A DNA stretch of 23,207 nt from positions 1 to 23,207 of the forward strand of contig JACETS010000019.1 of assembly GCA_013911195.1 (NCBI GenBank). The letters are read 5' to 3'. This DNA is from Verrucomicrobiales bacterium (GTDB taxonomy: Bacteria; Verrucomicrobiota; Verrucomicrobiia; Verrucomicrobiales; DEV007). Shown here in pieces: positions 17,801 to 23,207 of the stretch (position 1 is its first letter; the number at the start of each line of letters is the position of its first letter). The notes below the pieces were generated by a model. That model was given only the letters and a program-made list of their open reading frames with translations, searched no databases and was not told the origin of the DNA. The translations under genes were made by a program, and so were the position numbers.

Positions 17801-18018
17801 AAGATACCATTCTTCGAAATCCTGAATGGTTCATGAGGTCTTTCATTGAACATTTGCTGTCTTATTCACTAGGACGTGAGCTCGATATAAGTGACAAGCC
17901 ATATATTGATAATATTCTCGAAAAAGTAATGCATGATAGGGGTAAATTTTCTACAGTTGTCACAGAGATTACCAAGAGCTATCCTTTTATGAACAAAACC
18001 AATCAGTCTGAAAGATAA
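14851..18018 (+). CDS. Secreted DUF1592-family multidomain cytochrome-type protein (module 2)
   Basis: This is a 1055-residue exported protein. A signal peptide is visible; the ATG at 14869 (MRLFLVILLWL) is an equally good start. Residues about 25-200 look discoidin/carbohydrate-binding-like, and about 220-350 form a second beta-rich region. A planctomycete-type cytochrome domain follows with CYACH at 405-409 and Met449 of MPP. Next come regions resembling DUF1587 (from about 480, VVMRRMNRYEYNNAVKDLL), DUF1595 (about 625-690), DUF1592 (about 700-790, LSSYEIATRLSFFLWSS) and DUF1588, which has a six-proline run at 894-899 and a second CxxCH, CASCH, at 932-936. A DUF1585-like C-terminus ends the protein. 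It lies two bases upstream of a DUF1552 gene, the usual partner. Domain order is intact; enzymatic function is not established. Confidence 0.9.
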   Translation: MIEIRYMRLFLVILLWLNPCVKVIADSIHDFHDVRGRESKSSNLSLDQVVVRGAAIEHKDANHDGFYSITFDPVQGATGIEFEWNNEGHYKHWTVREIEAYTDFGSRIKIVSGKVIPGVERTSDKPFTNAFDGDVQTSTFTTSSGTTAFPQRTFLQLVPGNHSLDRIRINDVAGNGENGRMKQIAVRVTTDTDDDLKDRKYIDVSNLSVQIFGENIIEGELLPMKGQSRTQGMKNFGSQWSDDAHMLWDGAVNDSMETSIVIDKESKYNLQFQLTKAPDYGQFDIYLDEKLIASKIDLYAKDVVLSDLINVSELQLNKGQHNIRFKLLGSNEKASPYRKSRYLLGLDYIKIINMLQNDEASDVDLADIPSIGKDETTSINNEISSINEVENISLKDIQPILASRCYACHGDNGKVKGKINLRDIKSREGFLENIELTQKIVDALNFKEMPPEDEKQLTAKEHKMMSALFGSYLDTYIKESGSLKAVVMRRMNRYEYNNAVKDLLQLKGDVYPLPEKVIRSSSYFNPSSGKFPNSIRLSNRALGKNQIEQHILTGVSPFAIDLQSEHGFNNRGDELSVSPIMVETFLNLGRSIVNAPEFDNYSNLTESSLFNLPKATPITRNFLESHLSSFLEKAFRKPISPDVLTRYASYLESELKNGKPFKDSMKKLITAVISSPRFFYISEEKNSNIKTQRLSSYEIATRLSFFLWSSIPDDELLSAARDGTILNPKIYQSQVNRLLESPKSKSIAENFARQWLRLDQLITAVPDFDRFQIYYSRIGCEQWKFGLQTMIEPLLLFESIMVEDRSIMLLIDSNYSYRSDEMQSWYNDEIPFGKRQNRNRFNTNSQTFTRRALPSRREGGVITSAATLTMTSEPLRTSPIRRGAWVATVIFNKPPPPPPDIIPEIEQDDAEIEKKGITLRQRLVAHQENESCASCHKKIDPLGFALENFDAIGRWRDNYKSGLDIDSSGEIFGESKFKDIIGLKDTILRNPEWFMRSFIEHLLSYSLGRELDISDKPYIDNILEKVMHDRGKFSTVVTEITKSYPFMNKTNQSER

Positions 18019-18020
18019 TT

Positions 18021-19322
18021 ATGATTTTAAAACGAACATCACTGTCTAGAAGAAAAGTATTAAGGGGTGCCGGAGCAACGTTAGCATTACCTTTGTTAGA
18101 GGCGATGCAGATCAACTCGTTTTCCAAGACAAACGATTATGTGAGGCCTCCAGTCCGGGCAGGATTCTTTTATATCCCTAATGGAGTCGTTCAAACTGCT
18201 TGGCATCCTAATCAGACAGGAGCAGGGTACCAGTTAAGTCCTACACTTGAGCCCATTAAACCGATTAAGAATGATGTTACACTTTTAACTAAGTTGGACA
18301 GGATTAAAGTAGCTGGTACTGACGGGCACGCACAGGCAGGAGCCTGCTGGTTAAGTAGTGCCTCACCTGATGAATTGTCTCCTGCCGGTTATCCTTTGAA
18401 AAAAACAATCGATCAAATTATGGCTGAACACACAGGAAAAGACACTGCCTTTCGTTCGCTTGAGCTTAGTTGTAATCCATATGAGGATAATCGTGAATCT
18501 GTATATTTTGATAATATTTCTTGGTATGGACATGGACATGTCGCAAGGTCACTTCGAGACCCAAAAGCGGTGTTCAATAGACTTTTTGGTGTTAAACAAC
18601 ACATTGAATCAGGAAGTGTTCTCGATTTGGTAATGGATGATGCAAAGTCACTGAACCACAGTCTTGGTAATACAGACAAAGGTAAACTCGATGAATATAT
18701 GGACTCCGTGCGTACCGTTGAGCAGCAAATTGAGCGCGTGACAAAGAGACAGAAGGATATTAATAAATTAAAGATTTCAGCACCCGTCAAGCCTTGGCAG
18801 GCCATGACACGTGATGAGTTCATTCAGGTAATGGGTGACTTAATGATATTAGCTTTCAGAACTGATCTTACACGTGTGGCAACTATAATGAGTTCTCCTG
18901 AACGTTGGGGCTCACCTCTAAAGGTGCATGGTCTTTTCGATAAACCTGTTGATCATCACGGTATGACTCATGGACAGGGAAACCAGCATGTTAGATCAAA
19001 GCTTGAATCTTTAGATCATTTTCACATTCAGCAATTTACTTCTCTCGTTATGAAGATGAAGGATATAAAAGAAGGTGAGGGGACACTCCTTGATAATATG
19101 ATGTTTACCCTCGGGTCCGGAATAAGTGATGGTTCGTTGCATATTTATACCGACTTGCCTACTCTTATTGCTGGAGGTGCCGGTGGAGCCATTAAGCCAG
19201 GTAGGCACATTAAGTCTCAAAAAGGTACACCTATAGCTAATTTGTGGTTATCAATGATTAACGCAATGGGAGTTGATATTGATCAGCTGGGGGATAGCAC
19301 CGGCAAATTAAAGCTTTCCTAG
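18021..19322 (+). CDS. DUF1552 (HXXSHH family) Tat-exported protein (module 2)
   Basis: This 433-residue protein starts two bases after the DUF1592-family stop. The N-terminus has a twin-arginine signal, LSRRKVLRGAGATLALPLLEAM with Arg10-Arg11, so it is predicted to be exported folded. Family-typical segments include AGFFYIPNGVV, WHPNQTGAGYQLSPTLEPI, a middle YMDSVRTVEQQIERV helix, and FTLGSGISDGSLH followed by LPTLIAGGAGG. The region matching the family's H-x-x-S-H-H signature reads H-G-M-T-H-G at 313-318, with Thr for Ser and Gly for the last His. The stop codon shares a CTAG palindrome with the stop of the convergent DUF1501 gene. The role is unknown; constant pairing with DUF1592-family proteins implies a shared extracytoplasmic process. 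Confidence 0.9.
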   Translation: MILKRTSLSRRKVLRGAGATLALPLLEAMQINSFSKTNDYVRPPVRAGFFYIPNGVVQTAWHPNQTGAGYQLSPTLEPIKPIKNDVTLLTKLDRIKVAGTDGHAQAGACWLSSASPDELSPAGYPLKKTIDQIMAEHTGKDTAFRSLELSCNPYEDNRESVYFDNISWYGHGHVARSLRDPKAVFNRLFGVKQHIESGSVLDLVMDDAKSLNHSLGNTDKGKLDEYMDSVRTVEQQIERVTKRQKDINKLKISAPVKPWQAMTRDEFIQVMGDLMILAFRTDLTRVATIMSSPERWGSPLKVHGLFDKPVDHHGMTHGQGNQHVRSKLESLDHFHIQQFTSLVMKMKDIKEGEGTLLDNMMFTLGSGISDGSLHIYTDLPTLIAGGAGGAIKPGRHIKSQKGTPIANLWLSMINAMGVDIDQLGDSTGKLKLS

Positions 19323-20758
19323 GCAAATAGATCATGAACAACACGACCGTGGACATCAGTTAGTCGATAATCACGACCTGAGTAACGGTAAGTTAATTTT
19401 TCATGATCAAGACCCATTAGATGAAGAATCGTTGCATGCAAATCATGTACATGCATACGGTCCTGGACAGCAGTTAACCCGAATTCATCAGTAGCCCCAT
19501 AACTAAAGCCAGATTTTACTCCTCCACCAGCCATCCAAACTGTGTATCCATAATGGTCATGGTCTCTTCCCTTGGCTCCTTCTGATGTAGGGGCTCTTCC
19601 GAACTCACCTCCCCAAACTACTAATGTATCTTCTAAGAGTCCTCTCCCTTTAAGATCTTTAAGCAGAGCCGCAATTCCTTGATCACAGGCATGTGCTAAA
19701 CGAGCATGACCACCTTTGATGTCACCGTGTCCAGTATCCCATGCTATATCGTAACCATCTATTGAATGATTAAGTTGCACAACCCTTACTCCTTGTTCGA
19801 CTAACCTTCTAGCTATTAAGCAACCTTTAGCAAATTCACTTTCACCGTAGAGCTTTTTTGTCGCTTCGCTCTCTTTACTGATATCAAATACATCTGGAAC
19901 TGAGAACTGCATTCTGAAAGCCATTTCCATTGCTTGTATGCTCGATTCAAGAGATTGATCTTTTTTCACTCTCTCGAGTTGCAATTTGTTTAACTGTCCC
20001 AATAAGTCTGCCTGTTTTCTTTGAAGCGATCTGTCTAATGATGGATTTTTAAGATCATTTATAACCGCATCTGGTTTCATGCTGTTTATATTTACATACG
20101 ATCCAGCATAGGCTCCTGGTAAAAATGAATTACCCCAGTTAGCAAGTTTCCCTCTGGGTTGAGCCCTAGGAGACATGGCCACAAATCCTGGAAGGTTCTG
20201 AGTTTCAGCTCCGAGACCATAAAGAAGCCATGAACCCATACTTGGTCTGTTCGGCTGTAACGCACCAAGATTAGTCATTAGGATGCCACCAGCATGCTCG
20301 GGGATATCCGTATGCATTGAATGAACAAAACAAATATCATCAACACATTCAGCGACATTAGGAAATATATCACTAACCCATTTTCCGCTTTGTCCATATT
20401 GATTAAAACCAAAAGGTGATGGCATCAATCCCATCTTTGTATTTCTAAGGGTTTTGCGATTCACACTTTCCGGCCTTTGACCTGCATGCTTAGCTATCAT
20501 TGGCTTATAATCGAAGGTATCAACTTGTGAGGGGCCTCCAGGCATGAATAGTTGAATTATCCTTTTAGCTCTAGGTTCAAAATGAGGCTTTTTTGGAGCT
20601 AATGGGGAAGCAGAGTCTTGAGCAGCGTTTGAATTTCCTATCAACGAAGCCAATCCTAAAGTGCCAAAGCCGCTTCCCATTTTCATAAGGGCTTCGCGCC
20701 TACTTAAGTGGTTTAATGTTGATTTTCGATATGCAATTTCGTGTTCTAGGAATTTCAT
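19319..20758 (-). CDS. DUF1501 Tat-exported protein, alkaline phosphatase-like fold (module 3)
   Basis: This 479-residue protein has a twin-arginine signal, LSRREALMKMGSGFGTLGLA, with Arg20-Arg21. Conserved segments of the family are present: QLFMPGGPSQVDTFDYKP, WDTGHGD, VVWGGEFGRAPTSEG, GRDHDHYGYTVWMAGGGVKSG and HDLHATILHLMGLDH. Both the Tat motif and the DLHAT histidine are intact here, unlike the DUF1501 copy in module 1. It is the second gene of a minus-strand pair, starting 9 bases after the stop of the cytochrome-type gene, so the two are surely co-transcribed. Its 3' end overlaps the convergent DUF1552 gene by four bases. The fold clan suggests a metal-dependent phosphatase/sulfatase-like site, but the activity is unproven. 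Confidence 0.92.
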   Translation of the reverse strand: MKFLEHEIAYRKSTLNHLSRREALMKMGSGFGTLGLASLIGNSNAAQDSASPLAPKKPHFEPRAKRIIQLFMPGGPSQVDTFDYKPMIAKHAGQRPESVNRKTLRNTKMGLMPSPFGFNQYGQSGKWVSDIFPNVAECVDDICFVHSMHTDIPEHAGGILMTNLGALQPNRPSMGSWLLYGLGAETQNLPGFVAMSPRAQPRGKLANWGNSFLPGAYAGSYVNINSMKPDAVINDLKNPSLDRSLQRKQADLLGQLNKLQLERVKKDQSLESSIQAMEMAFRMQFSVPDVFDISKESEATKKLYGESEFAKGCLIARRLVEQGVRVVQLNHSIDGYDIAWDTGHGDIKGGHARLAHACDQGIAALLKDLKGRGLLEDTLVVWGGEFGRAPTSEGAKGRDHDHYGYTVWMAGGGVKSGFSYGATDEFGLTAVQDRMHVHDLHATILHLMGLDHEKLTYRYSGRDYRLTDVHGRVVHDLFA

Positions 20759-20767
20759 ATTTAATAG

Positions 20768-23101
20768 TTATCTAATTTGTATCATTTCATGAGCACTAAG
20801 AAGTGCCTGCGCATATAAACTCCAAGTGTCAATGTCAGGTGATTGGCCAAGCCAAGAATTCGCTATTTCAACCTCACTTTGTTCTGGAGGCCGAGAGTAT
20901 AATTTGTTGTAAATATTTTCAATAATTTTGACTCTATTGTCATCTGATTCTGCAAGAAATTTCCCTAGGGTCTTAGCCCTTTGATTCATAAATTCGCTGT
21001 TAAGCATGAACAAATATTGCTGTGGGACTGTGCTGCTTGCCCGCTTTGGTGTTGTTGAAGCTGCAGCAGGGAAGTCAAACAGGCGTAAAAAACTGTCTGA
21101 TTTAAATTTATCACCAGTTCTACTAATTGTTGCATAAAGCGTCCTTCTACGACTAGTCATAATTTCTCCATCTGGAGCTCCGCCAATTTTTGGGTCTAAC
21201 TCATCAGTCACATAAAGTAATGAGTCTCTCCAAGACTCAACTTCCAGCTTTTTAGGCTGAAATCTCCATAAGAGTTTATTGTCACCATCAATATCGAATT
21301 TCCTTTCGTCATAATCACTGTTCATCTGCCATGTTGATGACGACATCACAAGCCTATGGAATTTCTTAATAGACCAACCATTTTGAACAAAATTATATGC
21401 TAACCAGTCTAAGAGTAACGGGTGAGTTGGTTTTTCACCAATAACACCAAAGTTACTCGGTGTTCTAACAATTCCGTTCCCAAAATGCCACCCCCATAAT
21501 CGGTTAACTATAACCCTACTAGTTAGTGGATTATTTTCAGCAACGACTGATTTTGCTAGTTCTAATCGCCCACTACCAATTGAATATTTTGTTCTAGACT
21601 TGCCGCCTATTATTTCAATGAAACTTCGAGGGGCGAGTTCACCTTTCTTCCTTAGATCACCGCGTAAGGCAACATGCATATCAGCATTGCCATTGTCAGC
21701 TAAAACATGTGCATTCCCAGGTTTCTCTGGCTCACTCTTCTTTAAGGATTCTAATTCTTTTCTAAGGTTTTCAATATGTTTTTTCGACTGATCGTCGAGA
21801 GACTTTTCGATGTCATTTTTCTTAACCTTTAATTCTTTAGATTTATTGTCCAAAAAGGAATTCAGACTCTTATTTGTATCATTAATTGCCTTTTGCCATG
21901 AATTATGTGCGTCGATAACACTCTGATCTCCAACTTTGATATCAACGTTTTTGGTGTTTTTGAAAATTCCTGCTAATGCATAATAATCCTTCGTTGTGAT
22001 AGGATCAAATTTGTGATCATGACACCTAGAACAGGCAGCCGTTAAACCAAGAAACGCTCTAGAAAATGTATCCACTCGGTCAGATAATGTTTCTGCTAGA
22101 GCTTGTGCCTTAGCCTCAGGGTCGCCTCCATCAGATGTGTATGTGGGGCCAACCACAAAAAAACCTGTGGGGATAGCAACTGTTTCATCTTTATCTAAAT
22201 CACCTGCAATTTGTTGAGTAACAAATTGGTCATATGGAAGATCATCATTTAACGAATCAATAACCCAATCTCTATAACGCCATGCGTTAGGCAGTGCCTT
22301 GTTATCACCAAAGCCTCCATGTCCGTCACTATATCTAGCTACATCCAACCAATGCCTTGCCCACTTTTCACCATAATGTTTAGAATTTAAAAGTTCATCT
22401 ATCACTTTTGAAAAAGCATTGGGATTTGCGTCTTCTATAAAGTTTTGAACCTGGTTTGGTGTAGGGGGTATTCCAATTAATGTAAGATATGCACGTCGTA
22501 TTAATATGTTCTTGGAAGCTTTCTTATTGGGCTTGATGCCTTGTTTGCGTAATTTATCAATAACAAAACTGTCTATTGGATTAACAGCGATTTCTGCTTC
22601 TTCTACCTCGGGAACAATCGGGGGTGAGACTTTTTTAAAAGCCCAATGTTCATTCCTGAATTTCTCCCAGTCATATGGTTCTTCATCCTTTTGATTGGCA
22701 ATTAGCGATTTCATATCCTTTCCAGGCCAATGTGCCCCAGTGAGAATCCATTCTTTAATATTCTGTATTTCAATTTCAGAAAGCTTTCCCTTAGGAGGCA
22801 TTGCCATATCCTCATTTTTATATAGAACAGCCTCAAATATTTTACTTTCTTCAGGTTTTCCTGGAACAAGGATTGCCCCAGAGTCACCGCCTTTTATCAA
22901 TGACTCAGCAGAATCTAGTAGCAAACCGGCTTTGAGTTTCCCGTTTGCTTTAGCCTCTCCAGAATGACAGGCAAAACATTTCTCAACCAATAAGGGTCTT
23001 ATTTTCTTTTCAAAAAATGAAACTTCGCTTTCAGTGTCGGCAAACAAACAAAAATTGTTTATTGTAAACAATAAAAGAAATGTATGGATACCAAGTTTCA
23101 C
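20768..23101 (-). CDS. Secreted PSCyt1/DUF1549/DUF1553 protein (module 3)
   Basis: From the GTG at 23101 the protein is 777 residues. This start gives VKLGIHTFLLLFTINNFCLF, a compact Sec signal peptide with a basic residue at position 2; a TTG at 23128 would add nine hydrophobic residues. The cytochrome domain has CFACH at 42-46 and Met101 of MPP. DUF1549 (about 170-385) ends near a second CxxCH, CSRCH, at 357-361, followed by DHKFDP. A lysine- and glutamate-rich, probably coiled-coil segment (about 395-460) takes the place of the discoidin-like insert seen in the module 1 copy. DUF1553 follows (NPLTSRVIVNRLWGWHFGNG onwards). It is the first gene of the minus-strand pair with DUF1501. Families are certain; the function is inferred only as exported redox or polymer-related. 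Confidence 0.9.
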   Translation of the reverse strand: MKLGIHTFLLLFTINNFCLFADTESEVSFFEKKIRPLLVEKCFACHSGEAKANGKLKAGLLLDSAESLIKGGDSGAILVPGKPEESKIFEAVLYKNEDMAMPPKGKLSEIEIQNIKEWILTGAHWPGKDMKSLIANQKDEEPYDWEKFRNEHWAFKKVSPPIVPEVEEAEIAVNPIDSFVIDKLRKQGIKPNKKASKNILIRRAYLTLIGIPPTPNQVQNFIEDANPNAFSKVIDELLNSKHYGEKWARHWLDVARYSDGHGGFGDNKALPNAWRYRDWVIDSLNDDLPYDQFVTQQIAGDLDKDETVAIPTGFFVVGPTYTSDGGDPEAKAQALAETLSDRVDTFSRAFLGLTAACSRCHDHKFDPITTKDYYALAGIFKNTKNVDIKVGDQSVIDAHNSWQKAINDTNKSLNSFLDNKSKELKVKKNDIEKSLDDQSKKHIENLRKELESLKKSEPEKPGNAHVLADNGNADMHVALRGDLRKKGELAPRSFIEIIGGKSRTKYSIGSGRLELAKSVVAENNPLTSRVIVNRLWGWHFGNGIVRTPSNFGVIGEKPTHPLLLDWLAYNFVQNGWSIKKFHRLVMSSSTWQMNSDYDERKFDIDGDNKLLWRFQPKKLEVESWRDSLLYVTDELDPKIGGAPDGEIMTSRRRTLYATISRTGDKFKSDSFLRLFDFPAAASTTPKRASSTVPQQYLFMLNSEFMNQRAKTLGKFLAESDDNRVKIIENIYNKLYSRPPEQSEVEIANSWLGQSPDIDTWSLYAQALLSAHEMIQIR

Positions 23102-23123
23102 AAAAATAATTATACATATAATG

Positions 23124-23144
23124 AACAAATGAATCCCATTTGTT
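23124..23144. promoter_or_regulatory. Inverted repeat AACAAATG/CATTTGTT upstream of module 3
   Basis: A perfect 8-base dyad with a 5-base centre (AATCC) lies 22 bases upstream of the GTG at 23101, in a very AT-rich leader. It could be an operator or a 5' hairpin of the module 3 transcript. It overlaps the alternative TTG start, which also argues against that start. Confidence 0.35.
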
Positions 23145-23207
23145 GCAAGTGAATCTCTTTTTAAAAATTTCTTTAATAAAAGTTTTTAAAATTTTATAGT
23201 TCGATAC

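Noticed and set aside
18413..18823. 136-codon open frame on the minus strand inside the DUF1552 gene
   Set aside because: It lies wholly opposite a well-conserved coding region and its translation resembles no protein family; it is a frame shadow.

Overview
The window looks like AT-rich chromosomal DNA of a Verrucomicrobiota- or Planctomycetota-type bacterium, probably marine. The main evidence is three pairs of 'planctomycete-type' secreted proteins: two PSCyt1/DUF1549/DUF1553 plus DUF1501 pairs and one DUF1592-family plus DUF1552 pair. Such pairs are abundant in these phyla and rare elsewhere. A LamG-like protein with a C-terminal 'WNSRRG...FYRVVE' domain leans towards Verrucomicrobiota. 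Most starts lack a Shine-Dalgarno sequence. I see no mobile elements, CRISPR arrays or phage genes, and no gene-free stretch longer than 300 bases.

Region 1 (1-5172, + strand) holds the 3' part of a sodium:solute symporter gene and then three tightly packed genes: a short adenylate-forming enzyme, an acyl-CoA-reductase-like aldehyde dehydrogenase and an iron-type alcohol dehydrogenase. Together they look like an uptake-plus-reduction route, acid to acyl-adenylate or thioester to aldehyde to alcohol. The enzyme pair recalls two-component carboxylate reductases of the GriC/GriD or LuxC/LuxE kind. The substrate is unknown.

Region 2 (5259-5755) holds a complete tRNA-Phe(GAA) and a small DoxX-like membrane protein.

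Region 3 (5779-11711, + strand) is the first secreted module: a c-type cytochrome/DUF1549/DUF1553 protein carrying a discoidin-like insert, overlapped by a DUF1501 partner. It is followed by a LamG-like secreted protein and a short probable lipoprotein that may be a gene remnant.

Region 4 (11770-14782) holds a minus-strand acyltransferase-3 membrane protein with ankyrin repeats inserted in the middle of its membrane domain. Divergent from it is a medium-chain dehydrogenase that lacks the structural-zinc cysteine cluster.

Region 5 (14851-23101) holds two further secreted modules facing each other: DUF1592-family plus DUF1552 on the + strand, and PSCyt1/DUF1549/DUF1553 plus DUF1501 on the - strand. 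Their last genes share one CTAG stop palindrome. In all three modules a Sec-type exported cytochrome-like protein, with two CxxCH motifs and a downstream MPP, comes directly before a partner with a Tat-type or Tat-like N-terminus. The repeated layout suggests paired enzymes acting outside the cytoplasm, plausibly on extracellular polymers. That function is inference.
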